From positions 1 to 64,000 of the forward strand of contig NZ_CANLTR010000010.1 in NCBI RefSeq assembly GCF_947494055.1: a stretch of DNA of 64,000 nucleotides, written 5' to 3'. The notes below the pieces were generated by a model. It was not told where the DNA came from. It searched no databases and saw only the letters and a list, made by a program, of their open reading frames with translations. Source of the stretch: an uncultured Jannaschia sp. (GTDB lineage Bacteria; Pseudomonadota; Alphaproteobacteria; Rhodobacterales; Rhodobacteraceae). This document shows, piece by piece, positions 28,527-37,051 of the stretch. A program made the position numbers and the translations under genes. Each line of letters begins with the position of its first letter. The stretch's first letter is position 1.

Positions 28527-29507
28527 TCATTGAATGGTCGCCGCAATCCCTTCGAGGCGCTCGAGCTGCTCCGCAGCGTCCGCATCCGCTTCGTCACCCG
28601 GCACCCAATAGGCCTCAAGCGCATTGCTTTCGAAGTATTCGACGATCTCGGGATCCTGTATTGCCTGCTCGATTGCGGCCCCGATGGCCTCGACCGCCTC
28701 GTCCGACGTTCCCGCGGGAGCAAGCCACCAATTCGGATTGGCCCAGGTCACATCATAGCCCAGTTCCACCGCAGTCGGAACGTCGGGCAGCGCCTCGAGC
28801 CGCTCTTCTCCGAAGTAGACAAGCGGCTTCAATTCCTCCGCTTGGGCAAGATATTCGGAGGCTGCGAAGAGCGCGATCTGCGCATTGTCTCCCAGCACCA
28901 TTCGCAGCCGGTCCGCACCGCTGTTGGCCGTGACGTAGCGGGTCTCGAACCCGGCCTCCTTCGCCAGCTGCGCGCCGACGAAATGCGGGATCGAGCCGAT
29001 ACCGACGGCCTCGACCAGACTACGCGGTTCGGCTTTCAGGGCCTCGATCACCTCTTCGAGCTTGTCATACTCGGAATCGGCTGCAACGGCCCAGACCGGA
29101 CTGCCGCCGCCCGAGTAACCGATGGATCGGAAGTCATCGAGTGTGAAGTTTCCGAGATCCATTGCCATCGCGATCAGCGCCTGATGCTGCCAATGCATGA
29201 TCGTATGACCGTCGGCGTCGTTTCCCTGCATGCGTGCAACCGCACTGGCGCCCGCGCCGCCATCGACGTTGACGACAACGAGGGGCTGGGACAGCAGACC
29301 GTCTTCCTGGATCTTCTCCGCGACCAATCGGGCAATCACGTCGGTCCGACCTCCCGGCTTGAAGGGGACGATCACCTCGATCGGACGCTCCGGAAACTCC
29401 TGAGCTGTCGCAGCACCATCAACAATTGGTCCAGCCAAATAGCCTCCAACCGCAAAGGCCCCAACTGCCAGAAGACGCGTAGAACAACGCAAACAGACTC
29501 TATTCAT
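28527..29507 (-). CDS. TctC-family periplasmic solute-binding protein
   Basis: This 326-residue binding protein starts at ATG 29507 with GGAGGGAG seven bases upstream. A signal peptide with an alanine-rich end (cut near ATAQ) is followed by the family start FPERPIEVIVPFKPGGRTDV. Further hallmarks are GGGSPVWAVAADSEYDKLEE, HFVGAQLAKEAGF and LPDVPTAVELGYDVTW. It captures the substrate for the TctAB pair and is the first gene of the seven-gene minus-strand operon that ends with the sulfatase activator. Its ligand would be the sulfated or post-sulfatase organic anion of this locus, which is an inference from context. Confidence 0.92.
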   Translation of the reverse strand: MNRVCLRCSTRLLAVGAFAVGGYLAGPIVDGAATAQEFPERPIEVIVPFKPGGRTDVIARLVAEKIQEDGLLSQPLVVVNVDGGAGASAVARMQGNDADGHTIMHWQHQALIAMAMDLGNFTLDDFRSIGYSGGGSPVWAVAADSEYDKLEEVIEALKAEPRSLVEAVGIGSIPHFVGAQLAKEAGFETRYVTANSGADRLRMVLGDNAQIALFAASEYLAQAEELKPLVYFGEERLEALPDVPTAVELGYDVTWANPNWWLAPAGTSDEAVEAIGAAIEQAIQDPEIVEYFESNALEAYWVPGDEADADAAEQLERLEGIAATIQ

Positions 29508-29546
29508 TTGTATCTCCCTCCATCCGAGCAATCCTCCTCGCCCGGC

Positions 29547-29592
29547 ATTGGTATTGACAATACACGTTCATTAACAAATCGTCCATACCAAT
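29547..29592. promoter_or_regulatory. Probable operator in the divergent sulfatase/TTT promoter region
   Basis: ATTGGTAT (29547-29554) and ATACCAAT (29585-29592) form a perfect 8-base inverted repeat 30 bases apart. Each half continues with a related core: TTGGTATTGACAATAC on the plus strand and TTGGTATGGACGATTT on the minus strand. The first also contains the palindrome GTATTGACAATAC (29551-29563). The arrangement, between two divergent genes with a GntR gene in the operon, suggests paired binding sites for that regulator. Confidence 0.6.
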
Positions 29593-29608
29593 TTGAAAGG
29601 CGTATGCG

Positions 29609-31057
29609 TTGACCCAATCAGACACCCGGCCCGATATCGTCCTCGTCATGACCGACCAGCATGCTGCGCGCGTCCTGGGATGCGCTGGAGATGAAACCGC
29701 GAGCACGCCGGCGCTGGACCGACTTGCCGCTCAGGGCACACGCTTCGAGAATTGTTATTGCCCGTCGCCTCTTTGCGTTCCGTCCCGCATGGCGTTCCTG
29801 ACAGGGCTCGAGCCACACGAGACTGGAGTTCTGACCAACGACGACTTTCTACCCTCGGACATTCCTACGATCGCCCACGCTCTGGCGCTGTCGGGCTACG
29901 ATTGCCGGCTGGTCGGGCGGATGCATTTCTCGGGTCCGGATCAATTGCATGGCTTTGCCCAACGGCCCATCGGTGATGTTGGGCCAACCTGGCCTGGCGC
30001 GGGACCGCCTGACATCGGGCCTTTGACGCAGGGACGTGGCAATCGGGGCCCCGAACTCCTTCATTCCGGAGCGGGCGAGACGTCGTATCAGGCTTACGAT
30101 CACGCAGTGACGGAGCAGGCCCTTCGAACCCTGCAGGACCTGCGCACACAGCGTGCCGACACAGGTCGCCCTTTCTTCGTCCTGATCAGCCTGTTCTGTC
30201 CGCATCCGCCCTACATCGCGCGACGCGACGATTACGATCGGTTCGCCGACATCGTGCTGCCCCCTCGGCTTCCCCCGCCCGAGATCGAGCACCCTGCCAT
30301 TGCCGCCTGGCGGCGCGCAGGCGGGATCATGGATGTTCCGCCCGACGCTACCGCAAAGAGCCGCATCGCCTACTACGGCCTCGTCGCGATGATCGATCGG
30401 TTGGTCGGCCGTATCGATGACGCGATCAAGGAGGATGCGAACACGGTCTCGATCTATTGCTCCGACCACGGCGAATGCCTGGGTGAACGCGGCCTATGGT
30501 GGAAGAGCGTTTTCTATGACGAAAGCGCCAAGGTACCCTTGATCATTCGTGCGCCGGGATTTTCGGAAGGTACGGTCGACCACCGTGTTACGAGCCTAAT
30601 CGATCTTTCCGCAACTCTTCTCGGATGGGCAAATGCCCCTGTCCTGCCCAGCCATACTGGTCGCGACTTGCGTCAACTCGAAAGCTCGACCAGACATATC
30701 TCCAGTTCCTACTACGGCGGGTTGATGAATATCGAGCTGCCGCCGGTTCGCCATCGGATGATCCGTCAGGGCAGTCTGAAACTGTCCTGGTACGATGGAA
30801 TGCGGCCGCAACTCTTCGACCTGGAAGAAGACCCGGACGAGTTACGTGATCTCCATGACGATCCAAGCCACTTCGACATCCAGGCAGAAATGGTGCAACA
30901 ACTCTTCCGCAGATGGAACCCGAGCCGACTCGCAGCTTGGCAGAATTCGAAGCGAGCACGTACAGCGCTCATTCGCGAATGGGTGCAAAAAGGCAGCATC
31001 GAAGAACCTTCTCGCTGGCGAGATCCGAACCCTGGTCGCAATCGCTACGAAGACTAG
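29609..31057 (+). CDS. Type I sulfatase, Cys-type, divergent from the TTT operon
   Basis: This 482-residue sulfatase probably starts at TTG 29609; a later ATG would delete the first strand and the metal-binding Asp (IVLVMTDQHAARVLG). The formylglycine motif is Cys56-Val-Pro-Ser-Arg60 in SPLCVPSRMAFLTG, and the second metal site is SIYCSDHGECLGERGLWWK. HPPYIARRDDYDR is the usual substrate-side segment. No signal peptide. The C-terminal end (RALIREWVQKGSIEEPSRWR-like) is longer than in the other two. It shares the promoter region with tctC and would be co-regulated with the minus-strand operon. Confidence 0.9.
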   Translation: MTQSDTRPDIVLVMTDQHAARVLGCAGDETASTPALDRLAAQGTRFENCYCPSPLCVPSRMAFLTGLEPHETGVLTNDDFLPSDIPTIAHALALSGYDCRLVGRMHFSGPDQLHGFAQRPIGDVGPTWPGAGPPDIGPLTQGRGNRGPELLHSGAGETSYQAYDHAVTEQALRTLQDLRTQRADTGRPFFVLISLFCPHPPYIARRDDYDRFADIVLPPRLPPPEIEHPAIAAWRRAGGIMDVPPDATAKSRIAYYGLVAMIDRLVGRIDDAIKEDANTVSIYCSDHGECLGERGLWWKSVFYDESAKVPLIIRAPGFSEGTVDHRVTSLIDLSATLLGWANAPVLPSHTGRDLRQLESSTRHISSSYYGGLMNIELPPVRHRMIRQGSLKLSWYDGMRPQLFDLEEDPDELRDLHDDPSHFDIQAEMVQQLFRRWNPSRLAAWQNSKRARTALIREWVQKGSIEEPSRWRDPNPGRNRYED

Positions 31058-31128
31058 CCATCGACGGAAGCCCTGTTACAGTTGTACGAGCGACATACGT
31101 GCCCAGACAGGCCTCGGAGAGAGGAGCG

Positions 31129-31488
31129 ATGTCGATGGAAGATGATCCCTACACGCTTAAGGACATCGTAATCCTCGGTGCCGTTCCGTTCGCCTCGGTA
31201 GTTGTCCTCGTTCTCGCAATTCGCGAATGGCTTCACTCGCGAAGGCTTGCAAGGAGGGCATTCGGCACGACGCGCAGACGTTCGAGACCGGCTCGGACAA
31301 ACTATGTGCCGCCTTATCGCGGCAGATATGAGTCGGTATCAGCCGAGGCCCTGGCCGCGACTGTCAATCCCGCCGTCATTGCGGAGGCTTACCACTCGGT
31401 CCAGCAACGCCAATCCGTTGACGGAGAAAGCGCCGTAGAGCAATCGAGCGACGTGACCCCGGCGTGCGCCGGACCGAAGGACGATTAA
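31129..31488 (+). CDS. Small single-span membrane protein of unknown function
   Basis: This 119-residue protein starts at ATG 31129 with GGAG four bases upstream. An acidic N-terminus (MSMEDDPYTLKD) leads into one hydrophobic span (IVILGAVPFASVVVLVLAI), then a strongly basic stretch (SRRLARRAFGTTRRRSRPAR) that should stay in the cytoplasm, and a polar tail. I do not recognise a family. It lies about 70 bases after the sulfatase gene on the same strand and may be read with it, though nothing indicates a shared role. Confidence 0.55.
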   Translation: MSMEDDPYTLKDIVILGAVPFASVVVLVLAIREWLHSRRLARRAFGTTRRRSRPARTNYVPPYRGRYESVSAEALAATVNPAVIAEAYHSVQQRQSVDGESAVEQSSDVTPACAGPKDD

Positions 31489-31564
31489 CGCGGCGCCGCC
31501 ATCAGGACCGTTCAGCGGGTCACATAGGACCCTTCAAAACGCCGGCTCGCTCCCGACCGTACGC

Positions 31565-31780
31565 TCAGGCCGCATGGACATGCGGTGACGTGCCCAAGCG
31601 GAAGCGATCGACGAGCGCGGCGAGACGCTCGATCTCCTCAAGCACATCGGCAACCACGCAGGTGGTCCGGTCGGCCATCGCCACGTTCGCTTGCGTCGCC
31701 CGGCTTACGTCGACCATCGCGGTCTCGGTCTCGGCAAAACCCGACGCCTGCTGCTCCGTTGCCGCGCTGATCCGGGCAAT
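31565..31780 (-). pseudogene. C-terminal tail of a methyl-accepting chemotaxis protein
   Basis: About 70 codons match the end of the chemoreceptor signalling domain: IARISAATEQQASGFAETET, then VSRATQANVAMADRTTCVV and the usual terminal LAALVDRFRLG. Nothing upstream (toward 31850) continues the coiled-coil domain, so the rest of the receptor has been lost. The remnant abuts the end of the HNH endonuclease gene, which marks a recombination joint. It is not expected to function. Confidence 0.72.
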
Positions 31781-31853
31781 GGAGCCGTGGATGCCGCGAT
31801 CTCCGCGAGAATACGTGATCACTCGATATGATGCAGATCGCCTAAAGCATGGC

Positions 31854-32765
31854 TTACAGGATCTCGTCTGGATGCACCTGTCCGAAGACATGCTCGCGAT
31901 GCCAGGCAAGGTTCGCAGGGTGCGGAACGTCCCGCGGGTCGTCCGGCAGATGAAGCTTTCTGTCCGGCGAGATCAGGCGGGCAGCAATATCCCTGGGTAC
32001 CTTGTTGTCGGAGACGAGGATCGTCTGGCAATCGTCGGCGACGGAGACGAGACCGCGATCGAACATCCAGTGCAGCGTCCCTGACAGGGCGAGACCGTTG
32101 CGCACGGAGTCGCTTCCCTGCTGCTCGACGGGCCGAATATGGGCCGCCTGCACCTCCGGGCGACCGCCGCCGTTGCGCAACTGCAGCCCGGACATCGCAC
32201 ACCGATAGCCGTACGCTTCCCGGACCCGACGGCGAAACGCCACGTCACGAAACGGCCGGCGGGTCAGTCGTTCAAGGGTCGGCCTGTCGAGCGCGATCGC
32301 TTCGGTGTCTTCAGGCACTGTTCCGCCGTAGCGTCCTGCCTCGTCGATCTCGAGGGTCGATGGTAGGCCCAGGTCGACGATGCGGGTGAACTCTTCGTCG
32401 GGCAGTCGGCGCACCGCAAGCTGCTGCGCGCCGCCTGACTTGGGACGACCGTTTGCGTCGGCCAAGACCGCTTCGAGGGGCCGGCCATCCAGCAGCCGGG
32501 GCACGTTGCGGTCGAAGGCAAGGTAACTTCCGGGCTCGATCTGGGCAAGGTATCGTCCCTCGTAGCCCAGCTTCGGGACAACGTTCGCGATCCGCGCGAC
32601 GGCGAAGTAGCCACGGCCGCCAGCCTTCAGGGGTTCGTAGTAGACCATCCAGTCGGCCACGCCTTCTCGGGCTGCTCTCAGGTACTGCTTCGGAAAGTCG
32701 TAGACCCTGTCCGGCTCATCCTCGTAGATCGAGTCCGCCTTGTGCAAGAGAACGAGCTTCGTCAT
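31854..32765 (-). CDS. HNH endonuclease (putative stand-alone restriction enzyme)
   Basis: This 303-residue protein has a C-terminal HNH_2-type nuclease domain: YGYRCAMSGLQLRNGGGRPE, then VQAAHIRPVEQQGSDSVRNG, LALSGTLHWMFDRGLVSV, with the catalytic His in AAHI and later N and H residues. The N-terminal 150 residues (YDFPKQYLRAAREGVADWMV, GRGYFAVARIANVVP) resemble the small PUA-like/ASCH-type recognition modules often joined to such nucleases. No methyltransferase lies next to it, so it may be a modification-dependent enzyme or a selfish/anti-phage nuclease. The end abuts a chemoreceptor fragment. Confidence 0.8.
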   Translation of the reverse strand: MTKLVLLHKADSIYEDEPDRVYDFPKQYLRAAREGVADWMVYYEPLKAGGRGYFAVARIANVVPKLGYEGRYLAQIEPGSYLAFDRNVPRLLDGRPLEAVLADANGRPKSGGAQQLAVRRLPDEEFTRIVDLGLPSTLEIDEAGRYGGTVPEDTEAIALDRPTLERLTRRPFRDVAFRRRVREAYGYRCAMSGLQLRNGGGRPEVQAAHIRPVEQQGSDSVRNGLALSGTLHWMFDRGLVSVADDCQTILVSDNKVPRDIAARLISPDRKLHLPDDPRDVPHPANLAWHREHVFGQVHPDEIL

Positions 32766-32846
32766 GGTGCCAGGTTCATCTTTGGCGGCAAAACGGCAAG
32801 ACGTTTTCGCTTGGCGGCATCCCCATATCGCACGTGATCTGCCGCG

Positions 32847-34070
32847 CTATCCTCGCGGCGCTCGCCATCCTGCAGCCCGGGCCTCGGCTTCCGAGCAGAA
32901 CCATCGCTCGCCGCGGCCCGGGTCGATCCGGGTGCGGTCGTACCAGCGCGAGCCGGGGACGTGGTAGATGCGACCTGACCCGGAGATGTTACCCTTGATC
33001 GCGCAGTTGCTGCTGTTCGCGACACTCGACGGGGCGGAAGCCCTCGCGGCTGGAGCAGTAGTCGACATCAAGCGTTGCCCGCGCCGGTAGTCCCACGGAG
33101 GCGTATGCGCGCCTTGCCAGATGCCACGCCCGTCCGTCTGTGCCCTCCTCTCCACTCCGACGTAGGCCGTCGAATAGCGCCTGTAGGCCAGCGCCCAGCC
33201 CGCAGCGACCATCCGCTCGTTCAGGCTGCCGATGCCTCCCGCAGCAGGCACGCCACCGCTCGCCCCTGTATTCCCCGGCAGCTCGGCTGCAACCCAGCAG
33301 GTCCCGAGCATACGGTCGTAGCGGTCGGTTCCCTCCGACCGGCAAGACACGGTGCGGCGGGCGATCAGCGCGTCCAACGCGTTCGCCGCGCGTCCCCCGC
33401 AAGGATAGCTTCGCCCTCCAGCGTCATGGCAGCTTTGCCCGCTTTCGGGGGCATCGAGGCCTTCGAGTCGAATGCGTGTGCCGCCGATTACGATGGTGTC
33501 GCCGTCGGTGACCGTCGCGCGGCCGATGGCGCCGGCCCTGACGAAGGGACTGAGATCGCGATGGGGCTTGTCTGAGGCGGACGCTTCCACAATCGCGCCT
33601 AGGGGATCGCGATTGCTTCCAGCAGAAGCCGCGGACTTTTGCAGATAGTTCCCATGCATCCAGCCTTGCATGCCGTCCGGCAGGCGGACCTCGAGCCATG
33701 CACCTGATCGGACGCCGGTCCAGGCCACCACCGTCCCTTCCGCAGCGCTACCTCGGATCGCGTCCCCAACAGTGGGTCCGGATCGCAGACGCAACGACGA
33801 TGCTGCGACGACGAGTGTATTGGGCCGCGCCGGATCGCTCGACTGCGGCGCGGAGGTATCTTCGGCCGCCGTCAAGACGTGCGTCGCCGGATTGCGGGCA
33901 ACGACGGACGTGGCAGCGGACGCTTCTGAACGAATGTCATCCCGGTTCGCAGCCGAAAGTCCGACGACGGCGGCAAAACCGAGCATCGCCGGAGTGACGA
34001 CCAGCTTCAGAACCGAACGAGCCTGCCTGCGATGCGGCTGGGTACGGCGAAAGCGCAGAAGGCGAATCAT
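32847..34070 (-). CDS. SH3b domain plus staphylococcal nuclease-like domain protein
   Basis: This 407-residue protein starts at ATG 34070. After a basic start and one hydrophobic span (VVTPAMLGFAAVVGLSA) come an SH3b domain (SSLRLRSGPTVGDAIRG, LPDGMQGWMHGNYLQ), a thermonuclease-like domain (GRATVTDGDTIVIGGTRIRL, EGLDAPESGQ, GTDRYDRMLGTCWVA, RMVAAGWALAYRRYS) and a C-terminal segment IYHVPGSRWYDRTRIDPGRG seen in related nucleases. The active-site Asp/Arg/Glu series is largely retained. The protein is probably membrane-anchored with the nuclease facing the periplasm. It overlaps the small upstream gene by ATGA. Confidence 0.82.
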   Translation of the reverse strand: MIRLLRFRRTQPHRRQARSVLKLVVTPAMLGFAAVVGLSAANRDDIRSEASAATSVVARNPATHVLTAAEDTSAPQSSDPARPNTLVVAASSLRLRSGPTVGDAIRGSAAEGTVVAWTGVRSGAWLEVRLPDGMQGWMHGNYLQKSAASAGSNRDPLGAIVEASASDKPHRDLSPFVRAGAIGRATVTDGDTIVIGGTRIRLEGLDAPESGQSCHDAGGRSYPCGGRAANALDALIARRTVSCRSEGTDRYDRMLGTCWVAAELPGNTGASGGVPAAGGIGSLNERMVAAGWALAYRRYSTAYVGVERRAQTDGRGIWQGAHTPPWDYRRGQRLMSTTAPAARASAPSSVANSSNCAIKGNISGSGRIYHVPGSRWYDRTRIDPGRGERWFCSEAEARAAGWRAPRG

Positions 34071-34321
34071 TCTGCGGTCTGCCTGGCCGTCCATTGACGG
34101 TAGTCCGGGCGGATGGCCATGCGATCCGCGCGGCGCTCGACGAAGCGATGCACGTCCCAAACCAGCTGAACCCTGTCACAGGCGAGAGCGTCAACCAGAT
34201 CAAGGGCTCGATTGTAAGCGATGACGCGGTCCATCGGGCCGTAAGCCTCGATCAGGCGTATGGCCTCATCGCGGACGATCCGGCGGTAACGCATGTGGGA
34301 GGCAATCAGGCGCACGAGCAT
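34067..34321 (-). CDS. Small hypothetical protein coupled to the SH3b-nuclease gene
   Basis: This 84-residue, Arg-rich, mainly helical protein (MLVRLIASHMRYRRIVRDEA, later IAYNRALDLVDALACDRVQL) has no family I recognise. Its stop overlaps the start of the nuclease gene by four bases, so the two are translationally coupled, which is the main reason to accept it. An internal ATG at residue 10 is an alternative start. It has no signal or membrane span. A role as partner or inhibitor of the nuclease is possible but unproven. Confidence 0.55.
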   Translation of the reverse strand: MLVRLIASHMRYRRIVRDEAIRLIEAYGPMDRVIAYNRALDLVDALACDRVQLVWDVHRFVERRADRMAIRPDYRQWTARQTAE

Positions 34322-34909
34322 ACCGGGCGCCTCGACAATGCGAATGGCCAGAGCGCGACCCTGCTATGGCAGCGGCATGACGATTGACTCCAATTGTCAT
34401 AACTACCCAGGGAACGAACGCATTTCGATGCCTCTAGAAAGTACATAGCTACTGACGGTGGACTTACTAATCAAACGGATCACGGACGCCGCGTATGCTG
34501 ATCCATTTCCTGAGGTGAGAATGAATGCGCGGTTGGCGAGCCGGAACAGCTCCCCAACCGCAGCTTTTCGGTCAAACATAGATGCCGTGAGCAAGTGGCG
34601 TCAGGCAATCCTCGATAGCCTTGGCCTCTACCGCAGACGATACGAAATTAATCGACCGCCGACGTTTGAATTTGATTGGCCGCGACATCATCTACGTCTC
34701 CGCAGCGGCCTGATTGCCATGACAACTGTCGCCGGCCGAGGAGCATTCTAACATACGAGGAGACACCAGCTCCTCGAGCATCGTATGGATGATACTGCCT
34801 ACCTTATTCCACCGAGCAAGGTTTCTACGTCGCTTCGAAATTGCCAGCAAGAAATTCCGGACGAACGAAGGATGTCCCTAACTTAGCAGGAACATCTTTT
34901 CACTGTTCG
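34322..34909. other. Gene-free stretch
   Basis: No frame in these 588 bases has acceptable codon use or a ribosome site. There is one near-palindrome: CGAGGAG (34756-34762) pairs with CTCCTCG (34770-34776), flanked by ATA/CGTAT that partly extends the symmetry. It could be a regulatory site or weak terminator for the converging side. Otherwise I see nothing here. Confidence 0.4.
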
Positions 34910-35338
34910 TCATCCCAAAGAAATCTCACGCCGCTCTACATCGGCCATGCCGGCGCCACGATAAGCTGTCAGTTCGATCTCGACCTTGAATTCTGCCAAC
35001 CCGAGGGGTGAGCAAGTCACGGTGCGTTGCGGGTCGATCCCCTTGAGGCGTTCACCAACGTACGCCATCACATCCGGCGCATCATCCGGATAGGGAATGA
35101 AGATTTTGGACATTACGACATCCTCAAGTGAGGAATCGACCGCTTTCAGCGCACCCTCGATGTTGTCGAAGCACTGCTTGGCCTGCTCGACTGCGTCGTC
35201 GGACATCTCGCGCGTACGGTAGTTTCGTCCCGCCGTGTTCGAGACAAAGATCCAGTCGCCGACGCACACGGCGCGGGAATAGCTTTCCTTCTCTTCCATG
35301 ATCGAGCCGGATTTCAGCTTCACAATCTTTTCTGCCAT
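34910..35338 (-). CDS. RidA/YjgF-family protein (reactive enamine/imine deaminase)
   Basis: This 142-residue protein has the chorismate-mutase-like RidA fold: SYSRAVCVGDWIFVSNTAGR, then QAKQCFDNIEGALKAVDSSL, DVVMSKIFIPYPDDAPDVMA and GIDPQRTVTCSPLGLAEFKV ending in VEIELTAY. The family hydrolyses enamine/imine intermediates made by PLP or FAD enzymes. The usual Arg/Glu pair is partly kept (Glu in FKVEIELTA). AAAGG precedes the ATG. It is the last gene of the hydantoinase operon, consistent with clean-up of an imine produced by the FAD oxidoreductase encoded upstream. Confidence 0.85.
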   Translation of the reverse strand: MAEKIVKLKSGSIMEEKESYSRAVCVGDWIFVSNTAGRNYRTREMSDDAVEQAKQCFDNIEGALKAVDSSLEDVVMSKIFIPYPDDAPDVMAYVGERLKGIDPQRTVTCSPLGLAEFKVEIELTAYRGAGMADVERREISLG

Positions 35339-35422
35339 CTTTCGGGTCCTTTCCAGTTTTCAGGCGTCAGTGGAGAAACGGCAAGCAGTGCTGCCGTCCC
35401 GGGTGGTTCGGTAGTGGATGGG

Positions 35423-37051
35423 TCATACTGGCTCGGTCGTCTGGGAGAATTCTGCGTAGGTCCCGGCGTCGATGCGCCCCTCGGCAAGGTCACGGTTCAG
35501 CGCCTCGGGAGCGCGCTTCGCCGCGGGGCCGTGACCGCCGCCGCCCGGCGTCTCGATCGTAACGATTTGCCCAGGCACAAGGTCGAGCATACCGTCGAAG
35601 CGCGTGCGCCCGTCTCCGAGGTCGAGCCGGGTTCCGCGTGCAGCCTCGCCACCCTCGAGTCCCCAGGGAACTGAGCCAGTGCGGCTCCCGTGTATTGACA
35701 GGCGGCACTCCCGCTCAGCACGATAGACCCGGCGAAGGCCTTGCCCGCCCCGGTAGGTCCCCATGCCGGCCGAGCCGTCGATCAGCTCGTAGCGCAGGAG
35801 AGTCAGGGGGTATTCGAGTTCCAGGGCCTCGATCGGCAAGTTCGAGGTATTGGTCAGGTGAACATGAATTCCGGACAGCCCGTCCTTGCCGGGCCGAGCG
35901 CCGCCGCCGCCGCCGATGGTTTCGAGATAGACCCAGATTGCGCCGTTCTCACCCGTGCCAGAGAAGATCGCACCGGTGCAGCAGCCGTTCCCAGCTGCGG
36001 CAACGCGATCTGGAACGGCGCGGGCGAGCGCGCCCATGATCACGTCGCAGACACGCTGCGAAGCCGCGATGCGGCCGTCGACAGCAGCCGGGTGGGTGCA
36101 ATTCAAGATCGAGCCCTCGGGCGCGGTAATAGTCAGGGGTCGTGCCAGCCCTGCATTGGGCAATATGGACGGATCGACCACCGCCTTCACCGCGTAGTAG
36201 GTCGCGGCGAGCAGAGAGGTGTAAACCATGTTCAGCCCCGCTCGAACCTGCGGGGGCCCGTCGAAGGCCAGCACCATCTCGTCCCCGCGAACGGCGATCT
36301 CGACCACGAAGGTCATCTCGCCGGTCCACTCGTTCGAGCAGAACGTGTCCGAAAAAGCGTAGACCCCGTCCGGGATCGCCGCGATCCCCGCGCGCATCTT
36401 GCGCTCGGCGTAATCCTGCAAGGCGTCGCTGGCACCCAGGACCGTCTCAGTCCCGTATTTCGCGCAGAGATCCTGCATCCGCCGCACGCAGAGCCGGTTG
36501 GCCGCCATCTGCGCACGCAGATCCGACAGGCGCTCGGCTGGCACCTGGCAGTTGAGCAGGATCAGGGACTGGATGTCCTCCGCCAACTCGCCGGCCCGAT
36601 AGAGGCGCACGGGCGGGATGCGCAGACCCTCCTGATAAATATGGGCGTGACCGCGATCGGCGAAATCCGAGTGGTGCGCGGTATTCACGGCCCAGGCGAC
36701 CATTCGACCATCGACAAAGACCGGCTCGGCGAGAACGATGTCGGGCAAGTGCGTCGCGCCGCCCTCGTAGGCGTCGTTACCGATGAAGACGTCGCCGGGG
36801 CAAATCGTCTCGGCCGAGAAGCGGGCCATGATATGCGGGATGATGCCGATGAAGCTGCCGAGGTGCATGGGAATGTGCTCGGCTTGACAGAGCGTATTGC
36901 CCCGGTGATCGAAGAGTGCCGTCGAGCAGTCGCGGCGCTCCTTGATGTTGGTCGAGTGGCTGGCCCGGACCAGCGCCTCGCCCATTTCCTCGACAATGGA
37001 ATTAAGCGCCGAGCCGATGACCTCGACGGTGATGGGGTCGATGGGGGTCAT
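35423..37051 (-). CDS. hyuB: Hydantoinase B / oxoprolinase family subunit
   Basis: This 542-residue protein of the HyuB family partners HyuA in ATP-dependent opening of cyclic amides (N-methylhydantoin, 5-oxoproline) or in related carboxylases. Recognisable stretches are IVEEMGEALVRASHSTNIKE, RDCSTALFDHRGNTLCQAEH, IPMHLGSFIG, GDVFIGNDAYEGGATHLPD and HHSDFADRGH, which include the metal-binding residues. A glycine-rich end (ETPGGGGHGPAAKR) is typical. ATG overlaps the HyuA stop by four bases, so the subunits are co-translated. The exact reaction cannot be fixed from sequence. Confidence 0.88.
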   Translation of the reverse strand: MTPIDPITVEVIGSALNSIVEEMGEALVRASHSTNIKERRDCSTALFDHRGNTLCQAEHIPMHLGSFIGIIPHIMARFSAETICPGDVFIGNDAYEGGATHLPDIVLAEPVFVDGRMVAWAVNTAHHSDFADRGHAHIYQEGLRIPPVRLYRAGELAEDIQSLILLNCQVPAERLSDLRAQMAANRLCVRRMQDLCAKYGTETVLGASDALQDYAERKMRAGIAAIPDGVYAFSDTFCSNEWTGEMTFVVEIAVRGDEMVLAFDGPPQVRAGLNMVYTSLLAATYYAVKAVVDPSILPNAGLARPLTITAPEGSILNCTHPAAVDGRIAASQRVCDVIMGALARAVPDRVAAAGNGCCTGAIFSGTGENGAIWVYLETIGGGGGARPGKDGLSGIHVHLTNTSNLPIEALELEYPLTLLRYELIDGSAGMGTYRGGQGLRRVYRAERECRLSIHGSRTGSVPWGLEGGEAARGTRLDLGDGRTRFDGMLDLVPGQIVTIETPGGGGHGPAAKRAPEALNRDLAEGRIDAGTYAEFSQTTEPV

